A DNA stretch of 33,739 nt from Acidobacteriota bacterium (GTDB lineage Bacteria > Acidobacteriota > Vicinamibacteria > Fen-336). Below, in pieces: positions 1 through 8,028 of this stretch (position 1 is its first letter; every line of letters starts with the position of its first letter). Location of the stretch: contig QHVJ01000030.1 in assembly GCA_003222275.1 (NCBI GenBank), positions 1 through 33,739 of the forward strand, read 5' to 3'. The position numbers and the translations under genes were made by a program. Below the pieces are notes generated by a model. The model saw nothing but the letters and a program-made list of their open reading frames with translations. It ran no database searches and had not been told where the DNA came from.

Positions 1-871
1 CGTCGAAGAAGGCCCTCTGCAGGGCTTCGGTGACCGGACCGCGCGCGCCCCGTCCGATCGCGATCTTGTCCACGGAGCGGACGGGAGTGATCTCGGCCGC
101 GGTGCCGGTCATGAACAGCTCGTCCGCGATGTACAGCATCTCGCGCGGCATCGTCTGCTCCACCACCGGGATGCCCTGCCGGCGGGCGAGGGCGATCACG
201 GTGTCGCGGGTGATGCCGGGCAGCACCGAGCTGACCAGGGGCGGCGTGATGAGGGTGTCGTTCTTGACGAGGAACAGGTTCTCGCCGCTGCCTTCCGAGA
301 CGTAGCCCAGGGCGTCGAGGGCGATGCCTTCGGCGTAGCCCTCCTTGATCGCCTCCATCTTGATGAGCTGGGAGTTCATGTAGTTGGCCGCGCTCTTGGC
401 CATGGCGGGAAGCGTGTTGGGAGCGATGCGGGCCCACGAGCTGACCCGCACGTCTACGCCGTTCTCCAGCGCCTCCGCGCCCAGGTAGCGCCCCCAGTCC
501 CAGACCATGACCGCGACGTCGACGGGGCACGGGAAGGGGTTCACGCCGAGCTGGCCATAGCCCCGGTAGATGATCGGGCGGATGTAGCAGGCGTCCAGCT
601 GGTTGACGGAGATGGTCTCGAGGATCGCCTGGTTCATCTCCGCCGGAGAGTAGGGCACGTCCATCCGATAGATCTTGGCGGAGTCGTACAGCCGTTCGGT
701 GTGGGCGTCGAGGCGGAAGACCGCCGGTCCGTCGGGGGTGGCGTAGCAGCGCACGCCCTCGAAGACCGCAGATCCGTAATGGATGACGTGGGAGCCGACG
801 TGGATCTTCGCATCGTCCCAGGGGACGAGCTTCCCGTTCATCCAGATCTTGTCCGACTTCGGGAAGGACAT
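1..871 (-). CDS. ilvE: Branched-chain amino acid aminotransferase, 3' end cut by window edge
   Basis: PLP-dependent fold-type IV transaminase that moves the amino group between glutamate and the branched-chain 2-oxo acids, the last step of Val/Leu/Ile synthesis (cytoplasm). The 290 codons visible start [18 protein letters not shown]. They include the [13 protein letters not shown] block (from about residue 31), the Schiff-base lysine in [11 protein letters not shown] (about residue 159, where the E. coli enzyme has it) and EGSGENLF in the cofactor phosphate region. E. coli IlvE is about 309 residues, so only some 15-20 codons should lie outside the window. ATG 871 is chosen because GGAGG lies about 10 bases upstream and a strong promoter lies at 927-955. 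The gene is transcribed alone here, with the kinase gene behind it on the same strand. Confidence 0.95.
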   Translation of the reverse strand, partial: MSFPKSDKIWMNGKLVPWDDAKIHVGSHVIHYGSAVFEGVRCYATPDGPAVFRLDAHTERLYDSAKIYRMDVPYSPAEMNQAILETISVNQLDACYIRPIIYRGYGQLGVNPFPCPVDVAVMVWDWGRYLGAEALENGVDVRVSSWARIAPNTLPAMAKSAANYMNSQLIKMEAIKEGYAEGIALDALGYVSEGSGENLFLVKNDTLITPPLVSSVLPGITRDTVIALARRQGIPVVEQTMPREMLYIADELFMTGTAAEITPVRSVDKIAIGRGARGPVTEALQRAFFD

Positions 872-926
872 GCGACGCGCGCCTCCTCGACCGCCCGATC
901 GCTCCGCACCCGACATCAACGGCGCG

Positions 927-955
927 ATTCTAGATCGTCGGCGCGCCACTGTCAA
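927..955 (-). promoter_or_regulatory. Sigma-70-type promoter of ilvE
   Basis: On the minus strand TTGACA (950-955) and TAGAAT (927-932) are separated by 17 bases, which is near consensus. Transcription would begin near 920, giving a leader of about 50 nt before ATG 871. A second TTGACG sits just upstream (about 962-967). I saw no clear attenuator or leader peptide. Confidence 0.8.
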
Positions 956-998
956 CGGCTTTCGTCAAGGAAGTATCTGAGGGGCCGCGAGTTATGCG

Positions 999-1023
999 GT
1001 GGGGGCATGCGTTTTTGCCCCAC
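999..1023 (-). terminator. Hairpin just after the kinase stop, possible weak terminator
   Basis: Directly after the kinase stop codon the minus strand can fold GTGGGGC with GCCCCCAC (one bulged C) around a 10-base loop. No T-run follows, so intrinsic termination is uncertain. The hairpin may only protect the 3' end or separate the kinase from ilvE. Confidence 0.3.
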
Positions 1024-1959
1024 TCATTGCCGCTCGCCACAAAACGGACAGCTGTCGGCCCGGGCGTGCAGAGGCTTGCGGCAGTGCCAGCAAAAGCCCT
1101 TCTTCGGTACTTCCCGGGCCTTCAGACGTTTGCGCATGTCCTCGAACTCCGTGGCGCGATGGTCGATGTCGGTGGCGGTGCCGAGGTCGTCGAGGATCTC
1201 CGAGGCCCGCTGGTAGCGCTCGCCGAGGTCGGGGGCGATCGCCTTCATCACGATGTCCGAGATCTCCTTGGGGACCTGGCTGTTCCGGATCTTCGGCGGG
1301 GTGCAGCGCCCCTGGGCCACCATCCGCTCGATCTGCGCCGGGTTGGGGCTGAAGTACGGCAGCGTCCCCGTCAGCATCTGGTAGAAGAGCACGCCCACCG
1401 AGTAGATGTCGGAGGCCAGCACCGCCCGGCCCTGGAACTGCTCGGGCGCCATGTACGGCGGGCTGCCGATCACCGTCGTCGCGTGCGACTTCTCGAGCAG
1501 TCGCGAGGTGCCGAAGTCCGCGACCTTCACGACCCCGCTCTCCGAGACGAGGACGTTGGCCGGCCGCAGGTCACGATGGAGGATCTGGGCCTGGTGCGCG
1601 TGCTCCACGCCCTTCAGCACCTGGATCGTGTAGTCGATCGCGCGGGCGACGTCGAGGCTCTTCTCGCGGTCGAGGATCGTCTCGAGACTTTCGCCCCGGA
1701 TGTAGTCCATCACGATGAAGAAGACGCCGTCCACGCGCTCCGCGGTGAGGATGCCGACGATGTTCGGGTGGTCGAGGGCGGCGAGCAGCCGCGGCTCCTG
1801 CAGCAGGTCGTCGAAGTCCCCGCCCTGGCGATGGGGGACCTTGATCGCGACCTTCTTGTCGATCCAGCTGTCCTTCGCCAGGAAGACCGTGCCGAAGCCG
1901 CCGGAGCCCAGATTGGAGAGGATATGGTACTTGCCGACCGCTTGACCGAGGAGGAACAT
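1024..1959 (-). CDS. Soluble Ser/Thr protein kinase with C-terminal zinc ribbon
   Basis: A 311-residue Hanks-type kinase of the PknB class. Visible: glycine loop LGSGGFGTVF (17-26), ATP-binding Lys40 in VAIK, Glu55 for the salt bridge, catalytic Asp130 and Asn135 in HRDLRPAN (Arg where most Ser/Thr kinases have Lys), DFG at 148-150 and APE at 171-173. All residues needed for catalysis are present. There is no transmembrane segment and no PASTA repeat. The last 22 residues are instead a small zinc ribbon with Cys290/Cys293 and Cys304/Cys307. It is therefore probably a cytosolic kinase whose ribbon binds a partner or nucleic acid (inference). The start at ATG 1959 lies about 13 bases from an extended -10 element with no Shine-Dalgarno, so translation may be nearly leaderless. 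Substrate unknown. Confidence 0.9.
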   Translation of the reverse strand: MFLLGQAVGKYHILSNLGSGGFGTVFLAKDSWIDKKVAIKVPHRQGGDFDDLLQEPRLLAALDHPNIVGILTAERVDGVFFIVMDYIRGESLETILDREKSLDVARAIDYTIQVLKGVEHAHQAQILHRDLRPANVLVSESGVVKVADFGTSRLLEKSHATTVIGSPPYMAPEQFQGRAVLASDIYSVGVLFYQMLTGTLPYFSPNPAQIERMVAQGRCTPPKIRNSQVPKEISDIVMKAIAPDLGERYQRASEILDDLGTATDIDHRATEFEDMRKRLKAREVPKKGFCWHCRKPLHARADSCPFCGERQ

Positions 1960-1967
1960 GAAACCGC

Positions 1968-3125
1968 GTGGAGTATAGCACCCCCCCCGAAGGCGCCACG
2001 GAAACGAAAACGCGCGCGCGGCGCCGGCGCTGGCCGCTCGCGCTGCTCCCTGCGGCCGTCGCCCTGGAGCTCGCCGTGGCGGCTTCTCCGCCGCTGGTGG
2101 AGCGGCTCTACTCGCAGTCGCTCTACCGTGTCGTGTCGGCGATGTTCGCCGCGTCGTTCGGCCGCGTGTCTTTCTCGGCGGGCGAGACGCTCCTGTGGAC
2201 GGCGGTCGGCGGCGCCGCCGCGTGGACCGTCCGACGGCTGCGTCGGGTCGTGCGCGCGCGGGGACGGCGCCGGGCGGTGCTCGTCTCTACGCTCGCCGAT
2301 GCATGGGCGGCCGCCGGAGCCGTGTATCTCGCCTTCGTGATTCTCTGGGGACTGAACTACCGGCGCCCGCCCTATGCCGTGCTCGCCGGGCTGGACGCGC
2401 GCCCCGCGACCGTGGCGGAGCTGACGGCCGTCTGCGAGAGGCTGATCCGCGAAACGAACGACGCGCGCGACAAGCTCCCGGAGGATGCCGCCGGCGTGGC
2501 ACGGCTGGCCGACGGCCGCCCGGGAGCGCTCCGGCGCGCGCCGGCCGGCTACGGCGCGGCGGCGCGCATCGAGCCGGTGCTGGCCGGTGCGAGCGCTCCC
2601 GCGAAGCCGGTGATGGTCTCCACGGTTCTGTCGTATCTCGGGATCAGCGGCATCTTCTCTCCGTTCACGGGCGAGGCCAACGTCAACATGACCTTGCCCG
2701 ACCCGGACGTGCCGTTCGCCGCCTGCCACGAGCTGGCGCACGCCCGTGGCTTCGCCCGCGAGGACGAGGCCAACTACGTGGGTTACCTGGCCTGCACTTG
2801 CCACCCGGACCCCGACTTCCGCTACTCGGGGCGGCTCGCCGCCAGCGTCTATGCGATGAACGAGCTCGCGCGTGTGGACCGCGAGGGCCACGCCCGGCTG
2901 GAGGCGCGCCGGGCGCCCGGCGTGCGCCGCGACCTCGCGGCGCTGGCGGCGTGGGCCGAGCGCTACCGGGGACCGGCCGAGCGCGTCTCGCGGGCGGTGA
3001 ACAACGCGTACCTGAAGAGCCAGGGCCAGGAAGAAGGCGTACGCAGCTATGGCCGCATGGTGGACCTGCTCATCGCGGAGGAGAGAGCTCGCCTGACCGC
3101 CGGTCGCCGCCGCGGGAGCGAGTGA
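1968..3125 (+). CDS. DUF3810-family membrane protein with HExxH motif
   Basis: 385 residues. N-terminal hydrophobic helix (about 22-40), a second weak one (about 75-87) and a third (about 112-130), then a soluble domain. The domain carries ACHELAHARGFAREDEANY at about 252-270, an HExxH zinc-protease-like signature (His254, Glu255, His258) with an acidic EDE run that could supply the third ligand. The HELAH-x-GFAREDEAN block is characteristic of DUF3810, a family without an assigned function. A membrane-bound metallopeptidase is the natural inference but is unproven. The start is GTG 1968. AGGAGG at 1949-1954 is rather far from it and is better spaced for ATG 1958, which opens only a six-codon frame. 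The gene is divergent from the kinase, and its promoter must lie in the kinase coding sequence. Confidence 0.8.
   Translation: MEYSTPPEGATETKTRARRRRWPLALLPAAVALELAVAASPPLVERLYSQSLYRVVSAMFAASFGRVSFSAGETLLWTAVGGAAAWTVRRLRRVVRARGRRRAVLVSTLADAWAAAGAVYLAFVILWGLNYRRPPYAVLAGLDARPATVAELTAVCERLIRETNDARDKLPEDAAGVARLADGRPGALRRAPAGYGAAARIEPVLAGASAPAKPVMVSTVLSYLGISGIFSPFTGEANVNMTLPDPDVPFAACHELAHARGFAREDEANYVGYLACTCHPDPDFRYSGRLAASVYAMNELARVDREGHARLEARRAPGVRRDLAALAAWAERYRGPAERVSRAVNNAYLKSQGQEEGVRSYGRMVDLLIAEERARLTAGRRRGSE
1972..1980 (-). promoter_or_regulatory. Extended -10 element of the kinase gene
   Basis: The minus strand reads TGCTATACT, an extended -10 (TGn plus TATACT), with no recognisable -35. The predicted start point is near 1965, about 6 bases before the ATG. 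The element lies inside the first codons of the divergent gene that starts at 1968. Confidence 0.6.
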
Positions 3126-3204
3126 CTGGCCCCGGCGGCCGGCCGAAGACAGCTCGCGCAGGGCCGTCGACGAGCAGATACCGGTGTCCGAGGGCCGAAG
3201 GTGT

Positions 3205-6200
3205 CTACGGGGCGGGGGCAGGCACCGTCGGTCCGGCAGGACGGTCCGCACGGTCGCGGCGTCCGTACTCCTCGAGATCGGCTCGGGCGGCGACCACACG
3301 TGGATCTCGCGTCTGCTCGTAGCACCGAGCCCGGTACTGCAAGACGTCCGCGCGCCAGGGAACATGCGGCTCGAAGGGCTCGATCGCCTCGCCACAACGG
3401 TAGAGAGTGCCGCGGTGAGAGCCGACGCTCAGTCGCACGAGCCGACGCGGCTCCTCGATGGCGGCGACCGCGAACGGCTCGCCGAGCGCATCGAAGACGA
3501 GAGGCACCGTCTCCGGGTGCGCGCGAGTCAGCTCCTCCGCGAGAGCGAGCGCGTGAGACATGCTCACCTGGCTCGGCCAAGGATCACTCCGATAGTGCAC
3601 GAAAGCGGAGACCAGGGCATCGCGTGCCACCTGAAGCTGACCGAGACGGAGTGCCAGGCGCGCGGTGGCGGCTTCAGCCTCGGTCGACTCGATGTCTTGC
3701 AACGCCCGAATGTAGGAGGCGGCTCGGGGATCGCCGGCGTCGGCGAGGCCCTCCGCGAAGAGAGCGGTCTCCACCGCGCCTTCCGGCGTCTCCGGCTGAG
3801 CCGCGAATGTCTTGACCGCCGCCACCAATTCACCGGCGAGATACTGCGCGTAAGCCTGGGCCCGAACGCGCTCCGCGTATTGCGCGGTGGGATCCGCGGG
3901 CGGAGCGGTACCCGCGACGACGTATATGGCCGCACGTTGGCGCGCGACACGGTCCCAGTTGACCGTACCGTCCACGGCCGGTCGATCCGCTCCCAGCGTC
4001 ACCGCACGGCGACGCAACCGACCGACATCGAAGAGCCCTGATCGGGACAGGGTCCGAGCGAACGCGAACTCGACACGGTTCTGGTCGTCCGTGTTCATCT
4101 GGCGGCTGCGGCCGCGCACGCTCCTGACGAGGGCGGGGCCCGCGACGAACCGAGCCAGGACGTCTTCCAGCTCCACTGCCCGCCACGCACCGCGCAAAGC
4201 GGCCGCAAACGGCTCCTCGCGAATGCGAGCACGCAGCGCGGCGGCGTCGACGCGCCGCGGCGTGCGGGAAGCGACGAGAAGCAGGTCCGTTTGGTGGGTC
4301 TGCCAGATCTCGATTTCGGGGAAGACGGCGCCGAGAGTCGCGACGATCGTAGAAATGGTCCACTCGTCGACATCGTAGGCTTGCACCCACTGCAGGAACA
4401 GGCCGCCCGGCTCGAGTCGGGAGGCGACCGCCTCGTAGAATTCCTGGGTGAAGAGGCTCGCCACGCCCGCCCGGTAAGGATTGGACGGCTCGGACTGCAC
4501 CAAGTCGTACTTCTCCCGGCCGGCCATGAGCGCCTCCCGGGCATCGCCTTCGATCACGTGGAGCCGCGGGTTGTCGATGGCGTCGTGATTGACGGGGCCA
4601 CACATCCGTGCGAAGTCGAGGATCGCGGGCTCCAGCTCCACGACGTCGGTGCGCTCCATGCTCGGGACGGCCGCGAGCCAGCCCGCCGTACTCCCGGTGC
4701 CCAGGCCGATGACCAGGGAACGGCGGGCACCGGGATGCAGCAGGGCCCCGAGCAGACCGCTCATGACCTGCGTCGGGGCATCGTTGCGGGCGTTCCCGTC
4801 GACCTTGCCGTTCACGACGAACGACAGAGCCGCCAGGGCTTGAACGGCGACGCTGCTCTCGACGCCGTCACGCTCCCAGACGATGGACCGCCGCATTTCG
4901 TTGACCCAGGCCTTCAGGGCATTCGGCGCTGGCGATGCCGGCAGATTCGCTCGTCCCACGCCGATACTGCTGTGTCGCCAGACCGCGGTCGGGCCATCCG
5001 CCTGGAAGCACGCCACGATCACGAAGATGCCGACGACCGCCACCACCGCCAGCCCTATTCTCCGGTGCCGTTGAATCGCCATCGCGGCGAGCGCGACGGT
5101 GGCGAGAAGAACGACGACCCCCTTCCAGCAGCCGGGAGCAGTCAGGAGCGGTAGCAGACCGAATCCACCGGCCAAGGCACCCGAAATCGCGCCGACCGTA
5201 TTCCAGAAGTAGGCTCGTCCGACGTCGCGCGCCACGCCCGCCCGGCCGTGGCCCAGCAGCGCCACGAGCAGCGGGAACTGGGCACCGGCGACTACGGAGG
5301 GTGGAAGCACCACGACCGCGGTGATCAGCGTCCAGCCCGGGAGATAGGCCCACAGCACGCTGCCGAGGGCGGGGCGCAGGCGGTTGGCCAGCAGGGCGAG
5401 CTGGTCTCCGAGTATGTACGGAACCGCGACGGCGCTTGCCTCCAGCAAGCACGTGGCTGCGAACGCGGTCAGGGTCGCAGGGTACCGGCTGAATGCAACG
5501 GTGTAGAGGACACCGCCGGCCGCGATGCCGGCGAGAGCCACTGCGAGCAAGAGACCGAAGGTGTAAACGGTCCCCCCCAGGATCGGCCCGAGCATGCGGT
5601 ACCACACGAGCTCCAGCAGAAAAAACGCAAATCCCGCCGCCGCGGCCCCCGCCAGCACGATGGGCGCAGGCGCCATGCCGGCGGGCTCGAGGGAATCGGT
5701 CTCTTTCTCCTTCCCTCCGACCGCGGCGCCGCGCCACGATCGGCTGAGTACCCAAGCGACGACGGCCACCAGCAGGTTCGCCGTGGCGGCCAGCCAGACT
5801 GTCAGCCGCGTGCCCACGCTCTCGAAGAGCCAAAAGGTCGCGGCGAGGCAGCCCATCACTGCTCCCAGTGTGTTCCAGCCGTAGAGCATGGCCGTGGTCC
5901 TTCGCCGGCGATCACCGGCGTGCTCGACCGCCCGGGCCGCGGCGCCCAACGTTCCTCCTGCGATGAAGGTCGGGGCCGAGAGGACGAGCCCGGCCAACAA
6001 GAGCCGAATCGCGGTTCCACCCCGCTGGCCCAGAACCACGGTCCCCCCCAAGGACAGATAGATGCGTCGCGCCAGGTCCAGCAGCGCTGGCGTCGTGATC
6101 GCCGTGAGAGCGACGAGGGCTTCGAGCACAGCATAGAAGCGCAGGGGATTGGCCTGACGGTCCGCGCGCGATCCGAGCAACAATCCGCCGAGACCCAGGC

Positions 6201-6456
6201 CACCCATGAAGACGGCCACCACTGCCGCGGAGGCGGCCGTCGAGGCGCCGAAAATCAGTCGGAATTCCCGCTGCCAGGCGGTCTGATATACGAGCGCACA
6301 CAGCCCGGACCCGAAGACCAGTGGCACCACCGCCCACACGGCCGGCGGAAGCGGCGGCGGCTCGGCCGCGAGACGAGGCGGCACCGCCGGAAGACGGGGC
6401 TGGGCGGTGGCCACGCCTGGCCGAGCAGATCCACCGCGGGTCGGATTCTTGATCAT
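3205..6456 (-). CDS. Polytopic membrane protein fused to a spermidine-synthase-like domain and a helical C-terminus
   Basis: 1083 residues. The first roughly 490 residues hold about 12-13 hydrophobic helices resembling the MFS-like half of 'fused MFS/spermidine synthase' proteins. Around 580-740 there is a Rossmann methyltransferase-like SpeE domain: VIGLGTGSTAGWL for nucleotide binding, VELEPAIL, HVIEGDAREAL, and QSEPSNPYRAG at about 655 where true spermidine synthases carry catalytic aspartates. The glycine-rich motif and this site differ from authentic SpeE, so normal polyamine synthesis is doubtful. From about 860 to the end an alanine-rich helical region resembles tetratricopeptide repeats. 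It is the last gene of the hrcA operon, and its ATG overlaps the rsmE stop (ATGA). The actual substrate is unknown. A convergent gene ends 79 bases away, with no clear terminator between. Confidence 0.8.
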   Translation of the reverse strand: MIKNPTRGGSARPGVATAQPRLPAVPPRLAAEPPPLPPAVWAVVPLVFGSGLCALVYQTAWQREFRLIFGASTAASAAVVAVFMGGLGLGGLLLGSRADRQANPLRFYAVLEALVALTAITTPALLDLARRIYLSLGGTVVLGQRGGTAIRLLLAGLVLSAPTFIAGGTLGAAARAVEHAGDRRRRTTAMLYGWNTLGAVMGCLAATFWLFESVGTRLTVWLAATANLLVAVVAWVLSRSWRGAAVGGKEKETDSLEPAGMAPAPIVLAGAAAAGFAFFLLELVWYRMLGPILGGTVYTFGLLLAVALAGIAAGGVLYTVAFSRYPATLTAFAATCLLEASAVAVPYILGDQLALLANRLRPALGSVLWAYLPGWTLITAVVVLPPSVVAGAQFPLLVALLGHGRAGVARDVGRAYFWNTVGAISGALAGGFGLLPLLTAPGCWKGVVVLLATVALAAMAIQRHRRIGLAVVAVVGIFVIVACFQADGPTAVWRHSSIGVGRANLPASPAPNALKAWVNEMRRSIVWERDGVESSVAVQALAALSFVVNGKVDGNARNDAPTQVMSGLLGALLHPGARRSLVIGLGTGSTAGWLAAVPSMERTDVVELEPAILDFARMCGPVNHDAIDNPRLHVIEGDAREALMAGREKYDLVQSEPSNPYRAGVASLFTQEFYEAVASRLEPGGLFLQWVQAYDVDEWTISTIVATLGAVFPEIEIWQTHQTDLLLVASRTPRRVDAAALRARIREEPFAAALRGAWRAVELEDVLARFVAGPALVRSVRGRSRQMNTDDQNRVEFAFARTLSRSGLFDVGRLRRRAVTLGADRPAVDGTVNWDRVARQRAAIYVVAGTAPPADPTAQYAERVRAQAYAQYLAGELVAAVKTFAAQPETPEGAVETALFAEGLADAGDPRAASYIRALQDIESTEAEAATARLALRLGQLQVARDALVSAFVHYRSDPWPSQVSMSHALALAEELTRAHPETVPLVFDALGEPFAVAAIEEPRRLVRLSVGSHRGTLYRCGEAIEPFEPHVPWRADVLQYRARCYEQTRDPRVVAARADLEEYGRRDRADRPAGPTVPAPAP

Positions 6457-7196
6457 GCGCCTGAGCGTCCCAGGTCACCCCAGAGCACCTGCGCGGCGAC
6501 GACGGCGGCGAGGGCCGCGGTCTCAGAGCGGAGGATGCGAGGCCCGAGGCTGGCGGGCGCGAACCCAGCCCCGGTCAGGCGCTCGGTCTCCCGCGGCTCC
6601 CAGCCGCCCGCGGGACCAATGAGCAGGAGCGCGGCGGCCGGCGGCCGGGGAAGAGGAGCGAGCGGCGGCGCGCCGGGGATCTCCACGAACACGACCCGCT
6701 GCCCGTCGAACGGCCGGCCGAGCAGCTCGGCGAAGGTCGCGGTGGGGGCGATGGGCGGAACGACGGCCCGGCCACATTGCTCCGCGGCTCCGCTGGCGAC
6801 CTTCTCCCACCGCTCCTGGCGAGTTCCCTCGAGCGCGGGCCGCGCGGCGGCGTCGGTCCGGGCGGTGACCACCGGCCACACTTCGGCCACGCCCAGCTCG
6901 GTCGCCTTCTGGATGACCAGCTCCATGCGATCGCCCTTGAGCGGCGAGAGCGCGAGCACGAGGCGCAGGGACGATTCCGGCCGCGCCGCGACGGCATGCC
7001 CGATGCGGGCCTCGACGCCGCGGCGCGTGACGCTGTCCAGCTCGGCCTCGAACTCCGCTCCCGCGCCGTCGAAGATCCGCACCGCCGCTCCTGCGCGCAG
7101 GCGCAGCACCTCGCGCGCGTGGTGCGCGGCGTGCTCGGGCAGGGAAACGCGCCCGCCGGGCCCGGCCTCGGGCACGTGAAACCGGGGCGACGTCAC
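6453..7196 (-). CDS. rsmE: 16S rRNA (uracil-1498-N3)-methyltransferase
   Basis: 247 residues, SPOUT/trefoil-knot family, SAM-dependent methylation of U1498 in helix 44 of 16S rRNA. Diagnostic segments are the N-terminal PUA-like part (RFHVPEAG...HAREVLRLRAGA), then ALSPLKGDRMELVIQKATELGV, AAEQCGRAVVP, and the knot LLLIGPAGGWEPRE followed by LGPRILRSETAALAA. All are typical of RsmE. The start is GTG 7196, because it forms a GTGA overlap with the prmA stop and puts the protein in register with family members. An upstream in-frame start at 7229 would add 11 unconserved residues. Its 3' end overlaps the next gene by 4 bases, which points to translational coupling. Confidence 0.95.
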   Translation of the reverse strand: MTSPRFHVPEAGPGGRVSLPEHAAHHAREVLRLRAGAAVRIFDGAGAEFEAELDSVTRRGVEARIGHAVAARPESSLRLVLALSPLKGDRMELVIQKATELGVAEVWPVVTARTDAAARPALEGTRQERWEKVASGAAEQCGRAVVPPIAPTATFAELLGRPFDGQRVVFVEIPGAPPLAPLPRPPAAALLLIGPAGGWEPRETERLTGAGFAPASLGPRILRSETAALAAVVAAQVLWGDLGRSGA

Positions 7197-8008
7197 GGCG
7201 CGCCGCGCTGCACGAGCAGTGCCGCCCACTCGCCATCCTGACGCACCTCGATGCGGCCCGCGTCCTCATAGGCCGCGCACACGGTCTCGGCGTCGGTGGT
7301 CAGCAGGCCGGAGAGCACGGTGGCCGGCGCGGCGAGGGCCAGGATCTCGTGCCGGCGCTCCACGAGCAGGGGGGCGGCGATGTTCGCGAGGACGAGATCG
7401 AAGGCCCCCGGCATCAGCGCGGCCGCGAGGTCGGCGCACACGAGCCGCAGCTCGACCTCGTTCAGGCGAGCATGATGGCGGGCGCCCGCGAGGGACTCCA
7501 GGTCGAGGTCCACCGCGATCGTGGTCCGAGCGCCCAGACGCGAGGCGGCGACGCCGAGAATGCCGCTGCCGGTGCCGAGGTCGAGGACGCGGCCCAGGGG
7601 ACCACGCTTCGCCAGGTCCCGAAGCAAGCCCAGGCAGAGCCGCGTCGATTCGTGCGTGCCCGTGCCGAAGGCGCGGCCGGGATCGACCACGAGGACGTCC
7701 CGGCGATCCGCGGGCAAGCCTTCGAGCTCCCACGGCGGCGTGACGACGAACCCCGCGGCGGGGAACGTCCGGAAGCCCTCGCGAAAGTGGGCGACCCAGT
7801 CCACCTCCGGCACCTCGGCCTGCTGCAGCCGCGCGCGCGGCAACGGGAAGAGCGCCGCGGTGAGGGCGGGCTCCAGGCCGGGGGCCTCGGGGAAATACGC
7901 GAGGAGCGACACGTGGTGAACGCCGGCGGGGCGGACCTCGATCCCCATCGTGCCTTGCTCCCAGAGCAGGGCGGTGGCCACGTCCTCCTCGGCCGCGGGG
8001 ACGGTCAC
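7193..8008 (-). CDS. prmA: Ribosomal protein L11 methyltransferase
   Basis: SAM-dependent methyltransferase that trimethylates ribosomal protein L11. Visible: WVAHFREGFRTFPA, VVDPGRAFGTGTHESTRLCL (the substrate/SAM region highly characteristic of PrmA), VLDLGTGSGILGVAA (motif I), VDLDLESLAGARHHARLN, and LVLANIAAPLL (the NPPY-like motif IV, here NIAA as in PrmA). From GTG 8008 the protein has 271 residues, somewhat short at the N-terminus. Homology to the usual 'W-x-E-V-x-VP' start seems to begin a few codons earlier (RAFLVTVP), and CTG codons at 8026 or 8032 could serve, overlapping the dnaJ stop. GTG 8008 is the only conventional start after dnaJ. It follows dnaJ and overlaps rsmE by 4 bases, a common dnaJ-prmA-rsmE order. 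Confidence 0.93.
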   Translation of the reverse strand: MTVPAAEEDVATALLWEQGTMGIEVRPAGVHHVSLLAYFPEAPGLEPALTAALFPLPRARLQQAEVPEVDWVAHFREGFRTFPAAGFVVTPPWELEGLPADRRDVLVVDPGRAFGTGTHESTRLCLGLLRDLAKRGPLGRVLDLGTGSGILGVAASRLGARTTIAVDLDLESLAGARHHARLNEVELRLVCADLAAALMPGAFDLVLANIAAPLLVERRHEILALAAPATVLSGLLTTDAETVCAAYEDAGRIEVRQDGEWAALLVQRGAP

Positions 8009-8028
8009 GAGGAAGGCGCGGACCAGAC

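Noticed and set aside
3126-3204. Terminator between the convergent DUF3810 and membrane-fusion genes
   Set aside because: Some short GC palindromes (GGCCGGCC) but no stem-loop with a T-run on either strand.
1710-3395. Long minus-strand frame overlapping the kinase and DUF3810 genes
   Set aside because: It is in the wrong frame of both genes and has a low-complexity Arg-rich translation.
5248-7179. Long plus-strand frame antisense to the membrane fusion gene and rsmE
   Set aside because: Arg/Gln/Gly-rich, no motif, crosses two well-supported genes on the other strand.
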